The notes: generated by a model from the letters alone, not told the origin. Positions 42,783 through 53,157 are shown, counted from the first letter of the stretch. The stretch is DNA of 64,000 nucleotides from Pseudomonas sp. WJP1 (GCF_028471945.1 NZ_CP110128.1:4886501-4950500); one strand, 5' to 3'. Translations and numbers: made by a program.

Positions 42783-42869
42783 TCAAAGCTCGGTCGCGTC
42801 TTCGGCCGGCTCCGGTGGGTCCAGTTCAAACGCCTGATATTCGAGCAGCTCTTCTTGATAATCGTCCAT
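42783..42869 (-). CDS. 28-residue acidic small protein
   Basis: The ORF reads MDDYQEELLEYQAFELDP and then ten more mostly acidic residues, ending in Glu-Leu. It has a GGGGGA site before the ATG and no signal or membrane segment. Ten of its 28 residues are Asp or Glu. Its stop lies 1 base past the end of the convergent AraC gene. I have the impression of similar short ORFs at this place in other pseudomonads, but could not check. The 254 bases between it and the DUF2242 gene show no further gene. Confidence 0.55.
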   Translation of the reverse strand: MDDYQEELLEYQAFELDPPEPAEDATEL

Positions 42870-43123
42870 TTTCGAATCCCCCACAGCTCATTGAAAAACG
42901 TCTGAATTAATGACCAGCGCCTTGAGCCTAAAGTGCCCGCATGAAAGAAAAATGACGCGGACACGACACTTCGTCGCTTACAGATAAAACGTAGCAGGCG
43001 ATGGGGAATTTATCACAGGTTTTTTTCGCTGCAGGCCGCAGGACGACGGCCTGTTTGACGCGGATCAATCTTTGTTGCGGGGACGGGGACGGCGCGCGAA
43101 GTCGCCTGGCCCCGTGATGCCCG

Positions 43124-43966
43124 TCACTGGCCAGTGATAGGCATCGCCTGGATCGGCTCCGAAGGTGGCGCCATGTCGCTCGGGTTGGCCGGTGGCGTGA
43201 TCACTTCTTCGGTGGCAGGCGTTGGCTCGGCGGCCGGGGTCGAGGTAATCGGTGCGGCCTCAGGCGGCGGCGCTACCGGCTCGGAAGCGGCAGGCGTAAC
43301 TTCGGCGGCCTTGGCGGCCTCTGGTGCCGGCGCAGGCTGTGCCGCGGATTCCGGGGCCAACGGTGCCGGGGTCGCCTTGGGCTCGGGCACGCCCAGGTCG
43401 GTTTTCGGCTTCTCGGGGATGTGCGCCGCTTCTTTCACTTCCTTGGGCAGGAACAGTTCCACCAGGGCGAAGAAACGCTCGTAGAACTTGGCAGAGGTGA
43501 CGGTTTCACTGGCGACCTTGACCATGGAGTCGTCGGACGAGCCGATCGGCATCGACACCGAACCCAGAACGCCGACACCGAGGCTTGCCGAGTTGTTGGT
43601 TTTCTTCAGCGCGTACTTGTCCTGCAGGGCGTTGGCGAACACCGTGGCGTGATGCGCCGAGGTGCCGTCTTCGGCGCAGACCACACTGAAACTGATTTCC
43701 ATGTGGTTTTCACCGGTCTGCTGGAAGCTCTTGTGCCCGCTGACCAGCTTTGGATCACTGCTGGTGATGATATAGCCCTGGCTCAGCAAGGCCCGACGAG
43801 CGGCTTCACAGGAGACCGAATCGGTCACTGGATAGTTACGGGAAAACGTTCCGGAGTCATCGAAGTTCTCATGCTCGTAGATGGCGGCTTTCTTCGACGA
43901 ACAACCGGCAGCAGCAGCCAGCACCAAGGCCAGCCCGACAACCCGCATGGGAATTGATTTAAACAT
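43124..43966 (-). CDS. DUF2242 family lipoprotein with Pro/Ala-rich tail
   Basis: 280 residues. The signal 'VVGLALVLAAAAGCSSKK' has a lipobox (AAGC), so it is a lipoprotein. Residues about 25-170 match DUF2242 ('YEHENFDDSGTFSRNYPV', 'FQQTGENHMEISFSVVCAEDG'). The last ~100 residues are a low-complexity Pro/Ala/Glu-rich tail, perhaps periplasm-spanning. AGGA precedes the ATG. It lies downstream of ppiD, past a terminator, and is likely its own unit. Function unknown. Confidence 0.85.
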   Translation of the reverse strand: MFKSIPMRVVGLALVLAAAAGCSSKKAAIYEHENFDDSGTFSRNYPVTDSVSCEAARRALLSQGYIITSSDPKLVSGHKSFQQTGENHMEISFSVVCAEDGTSAHHATVFANALQDKYALKKTNNSASLGVGVLGSVSMPIGSSDDSMVKVASETVTSAKFYERFFALVELFLPKEVKEAAHIPEKPKTDLGVPEPKATPAPLAPESAAQPAPAPEAAKAAEVTPAASEPVAPPPEAAPITSTPAAEPTPATEEVITPPANPSDMAPPSEPIQAMPITGQ

Positions 43967-44107
43967 TGAACATCCTGAGAGAAACGGTTCGGGGCGTATT
44001 GTGCAACAGATCGATGCTTAGCGTCGCACCGATTGTGTCTTAAAACAGTTACAGAACTGTTGACCCGATGGTCGGGAGAAAATTGCCCCCATTGTGCAAC
44101 GAAGCCG

Positions 44108-44140
44108 AAAAAAAACCCCGGCCTTGCGGCCGGGGTCTTC
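44108..44140 (-). terminator. Rho-independent terminator of ppiD
   Basis: CCCCGGCC stem, TTGC-type loop, then a run of eight T on the minus strand, 28 bases past the ppiD stop. Confidence 0.85.
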
Positions 44141-44167
44141 GTTTCACCCGAAAAGCGCGTGCCCGGA

Positions 44168-46039
44168 TCAGAAACGCTCGATCTCGGCCTGGCTTTCCAG
44201 CTGCTTGCGGTAAGCGGCAAAGTCTTGCTGGCCAACGCGCGAAGCGAGGAAGCGACGGTATTGAGCCTTCTCTTCTTCAGTTGGCGTTGCGGCCTCGTTC
44301 ACGCCGTTCAGACGCACGATCATCAGGCTGCCATCAGGCAACGTGACACTGCTGAAGGTCGGCTTGTCCTTGGCGGCTGGCTTGGGCATGCGGAACAGCG
44401 CCTGCAGCACAGTCGGGTCCAGGCCTTCCTGGGCGCGGGTCGCGGCTTCGGTAACCTTCCAGTTCTGACCGTCGACCGGGCTATCCAGTGGCGTCTTGCC
44501 ATCGCGCAGGCTGGCAATCAGCTCGTCAGCCTTGGTCTTGGCGGCAGCGCTGGCGTGCTCCCTGGCCAACTGCGCACGGATCGGACCTTCAACCTTTTCC
44601 AATGGCAGTTGCGCAGGCTTGAGGTGTTCCTTGGCGCGCAACACGATCACGGTCTCGGGGTCGAGCTCGATGGCGGTGCTGTTGGCATTCTCTTCCAGCA
44701 CTTCCGGGCTGAACGCTGCGGTGATCACGGCACGGTTGGCCGCAATCCCTTCGCCACCTTCACGGCCGAACGGCTTGGAGGTGTGAACGGTCAGCTTCAA
44801 GTCCTGCGCAGGCTGGACCAGGTCGGACGCTTCGAACGAGGCGTCTTCCAGTTGCTTGGTCGCTTCGACGAAACGCTGCTCGACCTGCTGGGCCTTCAAT
44901 TCGCGGGTCAGCTTGTCTTTCAGGCTGGCGAACGTCGGCACTTCAGGCGCTTCCACGCCCAACAGCTTGATCAGGTGGAAACCGAAGTCGGTGCGAACCG
45001 GCTCGGAAACCTGATCCTTGGCCAACGCATACAGGGCTTTCTCGAACGCCGGGTCATACACGCCAGGACCTGCGAAGCCCAGGTCGCCGCCGTTGTTCGC
45101 CGAACCCGGGTCCTGGGAGAATTCCTTGGCCAGGGCTTCGAACTTCTCGCCCTTGTTCAGGCGCGCCTGGATCTCTTCGATCTTGGCCTTGGCCTGCGCT
45201 TCGGTGGTCTTGTCGTTCACTTCGATCAGGATGTGCGCAGCCTGGCGTTGTTCGGACAGGTTCGCCGTCTCTTTCTGATAAGCCGCTTGCAGGTCTTCGT
45301 CCTTGACGCTGACCTGATCAAAGAAGGAAGCCTTCTTCAACTCCACGTAATCGATGACCACCTGATCCGGCGTCATGAATTCCTTGGCGTGCTCGTCGTA
45401 ATAGGCCTTGACCTCTTCGTCGGTCAGCTTTACGGCTGCCGGGTCGACCTTGATGCTCAAGGACGCGAAATCGCGGGTCTGTTTTTCCAGACGGGCGAAG
45501 GCCAGAACCTGGGCATCGGTGACGAAACCGCTGCCCGCCAAACCGGCGCGCAGCTGACCGATCAGCATTTCCTGGGCCAGCATCTGGCGGAACTGCATAC
45601 GGCTGTAGCCAAGTTGACGAATCACCTGGTCGAAACGCTCTGGGCTGAACTTGCCATCAACCTGGAATTCAGGCGTTTGCAGGATGACCTGGTCCAGCGC
45701 CGCTTCGGAGAAAGCGAATTTGGAGTTTTGTGCGCCCTGCAACAACAGTTTGCGGTCGATCAGGCCTTTGAGGGCCGAATCGCGCAGCATTTTTTCGTCG
45801 AGCAAGGAAGCGTCGAAATCCTTGCCCAGCTGTTGCATGAGTTGACGGCGTTGCATATCGACCGCCTGGCTCAGCTCGTTCTGGCTGATTTCTTCACCAT
45901 TGACCTTCGCCGCGTCATTTTTGTGCGTCGTAGCCTGGAAAATGGCGTCGAAACCGGTCAAAGCCATCAGTGCAACGATGACCCCGATAATGGTCTTGGC
46001 AATCCAGCCTTGTGAATTGTCCCTGATATTTTGCAGCAT
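44168..46039 (-). CDS. ppiD: Peptidyl-prolyl isomerase/periplasmic chaperone PpiD
   Basis: 623 residues. A membrane anchor lies at residues 12-32, followed by a SurA-N-like chaperone region. A parvulin domain lies at about 265-355 ('AAHILIEVNDKTTEAQAKAKIEEI' ... 'DLGFAGPGVYDPAFEKALYAL'), and a long C-terminal region follows. PpiD is tethered to the inner membrane facing the periplasm, near SecYEG, and helps newly exported proteins fold. GGGGGA lies upstream of the ATG. The order lon-hupB-ppiD is conserved in Pseudomonas. Confidence 0.93.
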   Translation of the reverse strand: MLQNIRDNSQGWIAKTIIGVIVALMALTGFDAIFQATTHKNDAAKVNGEEISQNELSQAVDMQRRQLMQQLGKDFDASLLDEKMLRDSALKGLIDRKLLLQGAQNSKFAFSEAALDQVILQTPEFQVDGKFSPERFDQVIRQLGYSRMQFRQMLAQEMLIGQLRAGLAGSGFVTDAQVLAFARLEKQTRDFASLSIKVDPAAVKLTDEEVKAYYDEHAKEFMTPDQVVIDYVELKKASFFDQVSVKDEDLQAAYQKETANLSEQRQAAHILIEVNDKTTEAQAKAKIEEIQARLNKGEKFEALAKEFSQDPGSANNGGDLGFAGPGVYDPAFEKALYALAKDQVSEPVRTDFGFHLIKLLGVEAPEVPTFASLKDKLTRELKAQQVEQRFVEATKQLEDASFEASDLVQPAQDLKLTVHTSKPFGREGGEGIAANRAVITAAFSPEVLEENANSTAIELDPETVIVLRAKEHLKPAQLPLEKVEGPIRAQLAREHASAAAKTKADELIASLRDGKTPLDSPVDGQNWKVTEAATRAQEGLDPTVLQALFRMPKPAAKDKPTFSSVTLPDGSLMIVRLNGVNEAATPTEEEKAQYRRFLASRVGQQDFAAYRKQLESQAEIERF

Positions 46040-46107
46040 GCGTCCCCCATAAACGGTTGAACTTCAAATTAGGCAACCGTGGAGCGTGGGTAGAATCCGG
46101 ATAGAAG

Positions 46108-46131
46108 AAAGGCGCATCCGAGGATGCGCCT
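46108..46131 (-). terminator. Terminator hairpin after hupB/tRNA-like sequence
   Basis: GGCGCATCC stem with a 2-base loop, then 'tttcttc' on the minus strand. It lies between the tRNA-like remnant and ppiD and could end the hupB transcript. Confidence 0.7.
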
Positions 46132-46140
46132 TCTCGTAAC

Positions 46141-46218
46141 TGGCGGAACGGACCGATGACTCGACCTTGCGAGCCTCGGTGTCTCGGACCGGCGAACTGC
46201 CGACTGGACTACCGCTCC
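46141..46218 (-). pseudogene. Degenerate tRNA-Asp-like sequence
   Basis: 78 bases in the sense of hupB. They begin GGAGCGGTAGTCCAGTCGG and end TCCGTTCCGCCA, matching both ends of a bacterial tRNA-Asp including an encoded CCA. The acceptor stem pairs (GGAGCGG with CCGTTCC). The anticodon loop reads CCGAGAC instead of CTGTCAC, so the GTC anticodon and the universal T33 are lost. The D and T stems no longer pair well. It is probably a decaying tRNA gene behind hupB and in front of a terminator. A functional, unusual tRNA is unlikely. Confidence 0.65.
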
Positions 46219-46271
46219 GCTGCCAGGTCAGGCATGACCCCGACCCGGATAGGCAAAAACCTGAATGGAAC

Positions 46272-46544
46272 TTAGTTGACAGCTTCTTTCAGTGCTTTAC
46301 CAGCTTTGAAACCTGGTTTTTTGGCAGCTGCGATTTCCAGTGTCTTACCGGTCTGTGGGTTACGACCGATGCGAGCTGGACGATCAGTTACGGAGAAAGT
46401 ACCGAAACCAACCAGAACCACGGAGTCGCCGGCCTTGAGAGCGCCAGTGACGGATTCGATTACAGCGTCCAGCGCACGGCCAGCAGCAGCTTTCGGGATA
46501 TCAGCGGATGCAGCGATAGCATCAATCAGTTCCGACTTGTTCAC
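46272..46544 (-). CDS. hupB: DNA-binding protein HU-beta
   Basis: 90 residues, the standard HU length. It starts with GTG (GGGGA upstream) as [21 protein letters not shown]. The beta-arm signature '[21 protein letters not shown]' is intact. HU bends and compacts DNA. A sigma70 promoter can be seen 95-124 bases upstream, after the lon gene, so hupB has its own transcript. Confidence 0.96.
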   Translation of the reverse strand: MNKSELIDAIAASADIPKAAAGRALDAVIESVTGALKAGDSVVLVGFGTFSVTDRPARIGRNPQTGKTLEIAAAKKPGFKAGKALKEAVN

Positions 46545-46638
46545 TCTAAGTCCCCTTATATCTATTTGAGTATGATTCTAAGTTTTTTGGTGAAAGCAAA
46601 AACGAGTGCTGAATGGCCTACAGACACTTAAGAGCCGC

Positions 46639-46668
46639 TTTATAACAAGGGCTCTAAAAAGCTGTCAA
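46639..46668 (-). promoter_or_regulatory. Sigma70 promoter of hupB
   Basis: On the minus strand: -35 TTGACA (46668-46663), an 18-base spacer, -10 TATAAA (46644-46639). Near consensus. The start would fall about 90 bases before the hupB GTG. Confidence 0.75.
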
Positions 46669-46692
46669 GGAAGCCCCCCAGGCAAATACGTA

Positions 46693-49089
46693 CTAATGCG
46701 TGCTAATTCTTTCCTTAGAATCCGACTCGCGTTTTTCATCCTTCGCGACTATCTCCGGAGCCACATCCGGCAAGGGCTCCGGGGCGTATTGCAGCGCAAT
46801 TTGCAGGACCTCGTCAATCCATTTAACTGGTTTAATCTGAAGATCTTGCTTGATATTGTCCGGAATCTCCTTCAAATCGCGAACATTCTCTTCAGGAATG
46901 ATCACGGTCTTGATTCCGCCACGATGTGCGGCGAGCAGTTTTTCTTTCAAGCCACCGATCGCCAATACCTGGCCACGCAGGGTGATTTCACCCGTCATGG
47001 CAACATCCGCGCGTACGGGAATGCTGGTCAGTGCCGACACCAACGCCGTGCACATGCCTACGCCCGCGCTCGGGCCGTCTTTCGGGGTCGCCCCTTCCGG
47101 CATGTGGATGTGCGTGTCGCGCTTCTCGTGGAAGTCCAGGGGAATCCCCAGGCTCTTGGCACGGCTGCGGACAACGGTCAGGGCTGCGGTGATCGATTCG
47201 ACCATCACGTCACCCAGTGAACCGGTCTTGATCAATTGGCCCTTGCCCGGAACCACAGCGGCTTCGATGGTCAGCAATTCACCGCCCACCTGGGTCCACG
47301 CCAGGCCGGTCACCTGACCGATCTGGTCCTGCTGTTCTGCCAGGCCGTAGCGGAATTTGCGCACGCCCAGGAAGTGTTCCAGATCGTCTGCAGTGACCTT
47401 CACCGAGAAGCGTTTTTCCAGCGCATGCTCTTTGACGGCCTTGCGGCAGACCTTGGCAATCTGGCGCTCCAGGCCCCGTACACCGGCTTCGCGGGTGTAG
47501 TAGCGGATGATGTCGCGGATCGCTTCGGCGTCGAATTCCAGCTCGCCTTTCTTCAGGCCGTTGGCCGTGATCTGTTTGGGCGAGAGGTATTTGACGGCGA
47601 TGTTGATCTTCTCGTCTTCGGTGTAGCCCGGCAGACGAATCACTTCCATCCGGTCCAGCAGCGCTGGCGGGATGTTCATGGAGTTGGAGGTGCACAGGAA
47701 CATCACATCGGACAGGTCGTAATCGACTTCCAGATAGTGATCGTTGAAGTTGTGGTTCTGCTCGGGATCGAGCACTTCCAGCAACGCCGACGCCGGATCG
47801 CCACGCATGTCGCTGCCCATCTTGTCGATTTCATCGAGCAGGAACAGCGGGTTGCGCACACCCACCTTTGTCATCTTTTGAATCAATCTTCCTGGCATCG
47901 AACCGATGTAAGTACGGCGATGACCACGAATTTCCGCTTCATCGCGCACGCCGCCGAGGGCCATTCGCACGAATTTACGGTTGGTGGCGTGTGCAATGGA
48001 CTCCGCCAGGGACGTTTTACCCACCCCAGGAGGACCGACCAGGCACAACACCGGACCACGGATCTTCTTCACGCGTTTCTGCACGGCGAGGTATTCGAGG
48101 ATCCGTTCCTTGACCTCTTCGAGGCCGTAGTGATCGGCGTCGAGAATGTCTTCTGCGCGAGCCAGATCAAGGCGCACCTTGCTCTGGGCCTTCCACGGCA
48201 CCTGGACCAGCCAGTCGATGTAGGAACGAACCACCGTTGCTTCGGCGGACATCGGCGACATTTGCTTGAGTTTGTTCAGTTCGGCGGTCGCCTTGGCGAG
48301 CGCGTCCTTGGGCAGGCCGGCGGCATCGATGCGCTTTTTCAGCTCTTCGACTTCGTTATGCCCTTCGTCGCTGTCACCGAGCTCTTTCTGAATGGCCTTC
48401 ATCTGCTCATTCAGGTAGTACTCGCGCTGACTGCGCTCCATTTGCTTTTTGACACGACCGCGAATGCGTTTTTCGACCTGCAGCAGGTCGATCTCGGCAT
48501 CCAGCAAGGCCAGCACGTGCTCGACACGGGCCGACAAATCGATGATCTCGAGGATTTCCTGCTTCTGCTCGATTTTCAGCGCCATGTGCGCGGCCATGGT
48601 GTCGACCAGGCGGCCTGGCTCATCGATGCTGTTGAGCGACGACAGGACTTCGGCAGGGACTTTCTTGCCCAACTGCACGTATTGTTCGAACTGCGACAGC
48701 AGGCTGCGAACGAACACTTCGGACTCGCGCTCTGGCGCATCGACTTCGTCGATCAACGAAACTTCGGCGCGGCAGTGGTCATCCACTTCGCTGAAGCGCT
48801 CCACGGCGCCGCGTTGCTCGCCTTCGACCAGAACCTTGACCGTGCCGTCAGGCAGCTTGAGCAGCTGCAGGACGGTCGCAATGGTACCTACGCGATAAAG
48901 TGCGTCTTCACCGGGATCGTCGTCAGCAGGGTTTCTCTGGGCCAGCAGAAGGATCTGCTTGTCGCCCGTCATCGCTGCCTCGAGGGCTTCGATGGATTTC
49001 TCGCGCCCCACGAACAGCGGGATAACCATGTGCGGATAAACCACGACATCACGCAATGGCAGGAGAGGCAATTCGATGGTTGTCTTCAT
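46693..49089 (-). CDS. lon: ATP-dependent protease Lon
   Basis: 798 residues, the usual Pseudomonas Lon length. It has an N-terminal substrate domain ('[23 protein letters not shown]'). The AAA+ module has Walker A 'GPPGVGKTS' and Walker B 'FLLDEIDK'. The C-terminal Ser/Lys protease domain has the catalytic Ser in '[11 protein letters not shown]'. It degrades misfolded and regulatory proteins in the cytoplasm. The start ATG at 49089 avoids a 40-residue unlikely extension. A heat-shock-type promoter lies upstream. Confidence 0.96.
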   Translation of the reverse strand: MKTTIELPLLPLRDVVVYPHMVIPLFVGREKSIEALEAAMTGDKQILLLAQRNPADDDPGEDALYRVGTIATVLQLLKLPDGTVKVLVEGEQRGAVERFSEVDDHCRAEVSLIDEVDAPERESEVFVRSLLSQFEQYVQLGKKVPAEVLSSLNSIDEPGRLVDTMAAHMALKIEQKQEILEIIDLSARVEHVLALLDAEIDLLQVEKRIRGRVKKQMERSQREYYLNEQMKAIQKELGDSDEGHNEVEELKKRIDAAGLPKDALAKATAELNKLKQMSPMSAEATVVRSYIDWLVQVPWKAQSKVRLDLARAEDILDADHYGLEEVKERILEYLAVQKRVKKIRGPVLCLVGPPGVGKTSLAESIAHATNRKFVRMALGGVRDEAEIRGHRRTYIGSMPGRLIQKMTKVGVRNPLFLLDEIDKMGSDMRGDPASALLEVLDPEQNHNFNDHYLEVDYDLSDVMFLCTSNSMNIPPALLDRMEVIRLPGYTEDEKINIAVKYLSPKQITANGLKKGELEFDAEAIRDIIRYYTREAGVRGLERQIAKVCRKAVKEHALEKRFSVKVTADDLEHFLGVRKFRYGLAEQQDQIGQVTGLAWTQVGGELLTIEAAVVPGKGQLIKTGSLGDVMVESITAALTVVRSRAKSLGIPLDFHEKRDTHIHMPEGATPKDGPSAGVGMCTALVSALTSIPVRADVAMTGEITLRGQVLAIGGLKEKLLAAHRGGIKTVIIPEENVRDLKEIPDNIKQDLQIKPVKWIDEVLQIALQYAPEPLPDVAPEIVAKDEKRESDSKERISTH

Positions 49090-49147
49090 GATTTCGCCTC
49101 TACGGCGGCCATATGGCCGGAAACAGATGGAAGTAAGCTTGAAACCA

Positions 49148-49176
49148 AGATGGGGGCTGCCTTGAAAAAAAACAAG
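49148..49176 (-). promoter_or_regulatory. Sigma32-type heat-shock promoter of lon
   Basis: On the minus strand: CTTGTTT (49176-49170), 14 bases, CCCCATCT (49155-49148). This is close to the CTTGAAA-N11-16-CCCCATNT consensus. It lies 59 bases before the lon ATG. Confidence 0.65.
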
Positions 49177-49207
49177 CACAAAGACAGTGTTAAAACCCGG
49201 AAAAAGC

Positions 49208-49234
49208 AAAGGGGCCCGAAGGCCCCTTCTTTGT
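49208..49234 (-). terminator. Terminator of clpX
   Basis: GGGGCC-CGAA type stem-loop with A- and T-rich flanks, 17 bases after the clpX stop. It separates the clpX and lon transcripts. Confidence 0.8.
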
Positions 49235-49250
49235 ACCGGCTGCGCGACGC

Positions 49251-50534
49251 TTAGGCGTCTGGCGCGGCCTTGGCAGCAGGCTCACTGTTTTCGTAGATAT
49301 ACAGTGGCTTGGACTTGCCTTCTATAACGCTTTCGTCGATCACCACTTTACTCACCTCGGACTGCGAGGGGATTTCGTACATGGTGTCGAGCAGCACGCC
49401 TTCGAGAATCGAACGCAGGCCACGGGCACCGGTCTTGCGTTCCAGCGCGCGTTTGGCGACCGATTTCAGTGCGTCGGCCCGGAATTCCAGGTCCACGCCT
49501 TCCATCTCGAACAGCTTGGCGTATTGCTTGGTCAGCGCGTTTTTCGGCTCGGTGAGAATCTGCATCAGAGCAGCTTCATCAAGCTCGTCCAGCGTGGCCA
49601 GGACCGGCAGACGACCGACGAATTCCGGGATCAGACCGAACTTGACCAGATCGTCAGGCTCGACTTCACGCAGGGACTCACCGACTTTCTTGCCTTCTTC
49701 CTTGCTGCGAACTTCCGCGTTGAAACCGATGCCGCCCTTGGTGGAACGGTTTTGAATAACCTTTTCCAGACCGGAGAACGCACCACCGCAGATGAACAGG
49801 ATGTTACGGGTGTCGACCTGAAGGAATTCCTGCTGCGGATGCTTGCGACCACCCTGGGGCGGAACGGAAGCGACCGTGCCTTCGATCAACTTGAGCAGGG
49901 CCTGCTGCACGCCTTCACCGGAAACGTCCCGGGTGATCGACGGGTTGTCAGACTTGCGCGAAATCTTGTCGATTTCGTCGATGTAGACAATGCCCATCTG
50001 GGCTTTTTCCACGTCGTAATCGCACTTCTGCAGCAGCTTCTGAATGATGTTCTCGACATCTTCACCCACATAACCCGCCTCGGTGAGGGTGGTTGCGTCG
50101 GCGATGGTGAACGGAACGTTCAGCAAGCGGGCCAGTGTTTCGGCAAGCAGGGTCTTACCCGAGCCTGTCGGGCCGATCAGCAGGATGTTGCTCTTGCCGA
50201 GTTCGACGTCGTCATTCTTCTTGTCACGCTGGTTCAGGCGCTTGTAGTGGTTGTACACCGCTACGGCCAGAACCTTTTTCGCACGCTCCTGACCAATCAC
50301 GTATTGATCAAGGATGCCGCTGATTTCTTTAGGCGAAGGCAATTTATGCGCGCTGCTTTCGGCCTGGGCTTCCTGCACCTCCTCACGGATGATGTCATTG
50401 CACAGGTCGACGCACTCGTCGCAGATAAAGACCGAGGGGCCGGCAATCAATTTGCGCACTTCATGCTGGCTTTTGCCACAGAAGGAGCAATAGAGCAGCT
50501 TGCCGTTGTCCTCGCCGTTGCGGGTGTCAGTCAT
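49251..50534 (-). CDS. clpX: ATP-dependent Clp protease ATPase subunit ClpX
   Basis: 427 residues. The N-terminal zinc-binding domain has two CxxC pairs (YCSFC, ICDEC). The AAA+ domain has Walker A '[15 protein letters not shown]' and Walker B '[10 protein letters not shown]'. The pore loop 'GYVGED' and the 'IGF' loop region ('KGGIGF'), used to dock ClpP, are present. It unfolds tagged substrates and feeds them to ClpP, encoded 111 bases upstream. The ribosome site is modest. Confidence 0.96.
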   Translation of the reverse strand: MTDTRNGEDNGKLLYCSFCGKSQHEVRKLIAGPSVFICDECVDLCNDIIREEVQEAQAESSAHKLPSPKEISGILDQYVIGQERAKKVLAVAVYNHYKRLNQRDKKNDDVELGKSNILLIGPTGSGKTLLAETLARLLNVPFTIADATTLTEAGYVGEDVENIIQKLLQKCDYDVEKAQMGIVYIDEIDKISRKSDNPSITRDVSGEGVQQALLKLIEGTVASVPPQGGRKHPQQEFLQVDTRNILFICGGAFSGLEKVIQNRSTKGGIGFNAEVRSKEEGKKVGESLREVEPDDLVKFGLIPEFVGRLPVLATLDELDEAALMQILTEPKNALTKQYAKLFEMEGVDLEFRADALKSVAKRALERKTGARGLRSILEGVLLDTMYEIPSQSEVSKVVIDESVIEGKSKPLYIYENSEPAAKAAPDA

Positions 50535-50582
50535 TCGTTCGATCCAAATCCGATAGGCTTGCAACACAAGATGAAGGCTATT

Positions 50583-50602
50583 GCGGGCTTTTTCAAGCCC
50601 GC
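50583..50602 (-). other. Hairpin between clpP and clpX
   Basis: GCGGGCTT stem with a 4-base loop and no T-run on the coding side. It may let clpX be transcribed at a lower level than clpP. Confidence 0.45.
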
Positions 50603-50645
50603 CAGTGATCGGATCTGCCGACCAGCCTTATTTTGAGCTGCTTAT

Positions 50646-51281
50646 TTAAGCGGGGCGCTGGTTGATCACTTCATCGATCAACCCGTACTCACGCGCGGCT
50701 TCTGCACTCATGAAATTATCGCGGTTGGTATCGCGCTCGATTTCTTCAAGGGTGCGCCCGCTGTGCTTGGCCATCAGCGTGTTGAGACGCTCACGAATGA
50801 AGAGGATTTCCTTGGCATGGATTTCGATGTCCGACGCCTGGCCCTGGAAACCGCCCAGAGGCTGGTGAATCATCACTCGCGAGTTCGGCAGGCAGTAACG
50901 CTTGCCTTTGGCACCGGCCGTCAGCAGGAATGCGCCCATGCTGCACGCCTGACCGATACAGGTGGTCGACACGTTGGGTTTGATGAACTGCATGGTGTCG
51001 TAGATCGACATGCCCGCCGTCACCGAACCGCCCGGGGAGTTGATATAGAGATGGATGTCCTTGTCCGGGTTTTCCGCTTCAAGGAACAGCAGTTGCGCAC
51101 AGATCAGGTTGGCCATGTAGTCCTCTACCGGGCCCACCAGAAAGATCACTCGCTCCTTGAGGAGACGCGAGTAGATGTCGTAGGCGCGCTCGCCACGAGC
51201 GGACTGCTCGACAACCATCGGGACCAGGCCGCCTGCGGCCTGGATATCAGAGTTCTGCTGAATATACGAATTACGGAACAT
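50646..51281 (-). CDS. clpP: ATP-dependent Clp protease proteolytic subunit ClpP
   Basis: 211 residues. The catalytic triad is at Ser114 (GQACSMGAF), His139 (VMIHQP) and Asp188, matching the E. coli numbering within three residues. '[12 protein letters not shown]' is the oxyanion/handle region. A short propeptide is expected to be removed. It forms the 14-subunit chamber served by ClpX. It follows tig across a hairpin. Confidence 0.96.
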   Translation of the reverse strand: MFRNSYIQQNSDIQAAGGLVPMVVEQSARGERAYDIYSRLLKERVIFLVGPVEDYMANLICAQLLFLEAENPDKDIHLYINSPGGSVTAGMSIYDTMQFIKPNVSTTCIGQACSMGAFLLTAGAKGKRYCLPNSRVMIHQPLGGFQGQASDIEIHAKEILFIRERLNTLMAKHSGRTLEEIERDTNRDNFMSAEAAREYGLIDEVINQRPA

Positions 51282-51320
51282 GCTCTGCAGTCACTCCCAA
51301 ATAGTTATGTCTTGAATACG

Positions 51321-51348
51321 CATAAGCCAGCTCGAGAGCTGGCTTATG
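51321..51348 (-). other. 12-bp perfect palindrome between tig and clpP
   Basis: cataagccagct and its exact complement around a 4-base centre, with no T-run on the tig strand. It is probably an attenuating hairpin in a tig-clpP transcript rather than a full terminator. Confidence 0.55.
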
Positions 51349-51374
51349 GTGTGTGCTTCTTAGCGCAAAAATGA

Positions 51375-52685
51375 TCAGTCGGCTTGTGGAGCTTCTACCG
51401 GCTTGACCGCTTCTTCGTAAGAGACCGATTTGTCGGTCACGCTAGCTTTCTGCAGAACAGTATCCACAACTTGCTCTTCCAGCACAACCGAACGAACTTC
51501 GTTCAGTTGCTGGTCGTTTTTGTAGTACCAGGACACAACTTGCTCAGGCTCTTGGTAAGCCGAAGCCATTTCCTGAATCATTTCGCGAACGCGGGCTTCG
51601 TCAGGCTTGAGGTCGAACTGCTTGACCACTTCAGCTACGATCAGGCCCAGGACAACACGGCGCTTGGCTTGTTCTTCGAACAGCTCGGCAGGCAGTTGGT
51701 CTGGCTTGATGTTGCCGCCGAACTGTTGAACAGCCTGCACGCGCAGACGGTCAACTTCGTTGGACAGCAGAGCCTTCGGCACTTCGATCGGGTTGGTGGC
51801 CAGCAGACCGTCCATGACCTGATTCTTCACCTTGGATTTGATCGCCTGGCGCAGCTCGCGCTCCATGTTCTTGCGAACTTCGGTGCGGAAGCCTTCCAGA
51901 CCGGTTTCCTTGATGCCGAATTGCGCGAAGAACTCTTCGTTCAGCTCAGGCAGCTTTGGCTCGGAAACACTGTTCACGGTCACGGTGAACTCGGCGGTTT
52001 TGCCAGCCAGGTCCAGGTTCTGATAATCCTCTGGGAAAGTCAGGTTCAGAACGCGTACTTCACCGGCTTTAGCGCCAACCAGGCCTTCTTCGAAGCCCGG
52101 GATCATGCGGCCGGAATCCAGCACCAGCTGGGTGCCCTTGGCGGAACCGCCAGCGAACACTTCACCGTCGACCTTGCCTTCGAAATCGATGTTCAGCTGG
52201 TCTTCGTTCTGGGCAGCGCGATCGGCCACTTCAAAACGGGTGTTCTGCTTGCGCAGGATGTCCAGCATCTTGTCCAGATCGGCATCAGCCACGTCAGCGC
52301 TCAGGCGCTCTACGGTGATACCTTCGAAACCGGCAACGGTGAACTCAGGGAACACTTCGAATACAGCAACGTATTCCAGGTCCTTGCCTGCTTCCAGGGA
52401 TTTAGGCTCGATCGAAGGCGAACCAGCCGGGTTCAGCTTCTGCTCAACCACAGCTTCGTAGAAGGAAGACTGGATGACGTCGCCTACCGCTTCCTGGCGA
52501 GCTTCAGCGCCGAAACGACGCTTGATTTCGCTCATTGGCACTTTGCCTGGACGGAAGCCAGCAATCTTGGCCTTTTGGGCAGTCTGCTGCAGACGCTTGT
52601 TGACCTGAGTCTCGATGCGCTCAGCCGGCACGGTGATGCTCATGCGGCGCTCAAGAGCAGAAGTATTTTCAACAGAAACTTGCAT
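51375..52685 (-). CDS. tig: Trigger factor
   Basis: 436 residues. The N-terminal ribosome-binding domain has the signature '[10 protein letters not shown]'. The FKBP-type isomerase domain is at about 150-245 ('[21 protein letters not shown]'). A helical C-terminal cradle follows. It is the first chaperone met by nascent chains. GAGG precedes the ATG. An upstream promoter candidate is listed separately. Confidence 0.96.
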   Translation of the reverse strand: MQVSVENTSALERRMSITVPAERIETQVNKRLQQTAQKAKIAGFRPGKVPMSEIKRRFGAEARQEAVGDVIQSSFYEAVVEQKLNPAGSPSIEPKSLEAGKDLEYVAVFEVFPEFTVAGFEGITVERLSADVADADLDKMLDILRKQNTRFEVADRAAQNEDQLNIDFEGKVDGEVFAGGSAKGTQLVLDSGRMIPGFEEGLVGAKAGEVRVLNLTFPEDYQNLDLAGKTAEFTVTVNSVSEPKLPELNEEFFAQFGIKETGLEGFRTEVRKNMERELRQAIKSKVKNQVMDGLLATNPIEVPKALLSNEVDRLRVQAVQQFGGNIKPDQLPAELFEEQAKRRVVLGLIVAEVVKQFDLKPDEARVREMIQEMASAYQEPEQVVSWYYKNDQQLNEVRSVVLEEQVVDTVLQKASVTDKSVSYEEAVKPVEAPQAD

Positions 52686-52746
52686 GGATATTCCTCGTTG
52701 CACAGACGTTAGCCGGCCGTTTCCGACCCCAGAATCAAGGGCATGC

Positions 52747-52775
52747 ATTCTAGTGGGTCAAACTCAAGAAGTCAC
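52747..52775 (-). promoter_or_regulatory. Promoter candidate of tig
   Basis: On the minus strand: GTGACT (-35, 52775-52770), 17 bases, TAGAAT (-10, 52752-52747), about 60 bases before the tig ATG. The -35 is weak. The rest of the 395-base gap 52686-53080 shows no gene. Confidence 0.45.
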
Positions 52776-53040
52776 CCTACTGAAAACGGGTAAAAACGCA
52801 GCAGGCAATTTATAGGTGCGAATGCACGAATGCACCTCGCCCCGGTGGCAAATACAGCCAATCACGCCAAGGCTCTGCGCCAACCCTTCCTTATATGGAG
52901 GAGGTTGCCAATCATCTCCCTGACAGCCGATCTTGCGAGCAAGGCCGGCGGGCAGCACGGCATCATCGGGAAACATAAAAACGACGAAACGCCCTGCCCT
53001 TGCGACCCGGAACCCGCGGTCGCTGAATCCGCTGAAACAA

Positions 53041-53073
53041 AAAAGGCGCCAGACTATTAATCTGGCGCCTTTT
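53041..53073 (-). terminator. Terminator of the tRNA operon (bidirectional)
   Basis: GGCGCCAGA stem with a TTAATAG-type loop, followed by six T on the minus strand and four T on the plus strand. It lies 8 bases after the last tRNA-His. Confidence 0.85.
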
Positions 53074-53080
53074 CGAAATA

Positions 53081-53157
53081 TGGGGTGGACGATGGGGATC
53101 GAACCCACGACAACGGGAGTCACAATCCCGTGCTCTACCAACTGAGCTACGCCCACC
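53081..53157 (-). tRNA. tRNA-His(GTG), copy 1
   Basis: 77 bases with the extra G-1 paired to C73, a paired cloverleaf, anticodon loop TTGTGAC and encoded CCA. Identical to the copy at 53377-53453. Confidence 0.96.

Noticed and set aside
42870..43123. Possible small RNA or terminator in the gap before the DUF2242 gene
   Set aside because: A short T-run and weak palindromes are visible, but no clear hairpin or promoter pair.
44033..49254. Long open frames opposite ppiD and lon (660 and 672 codons)
   Set aside because: They are antisense mirrors of high-GC coding genes, without ribosome sites or recognisable domains. ppiD and lon are certain on the other strand.
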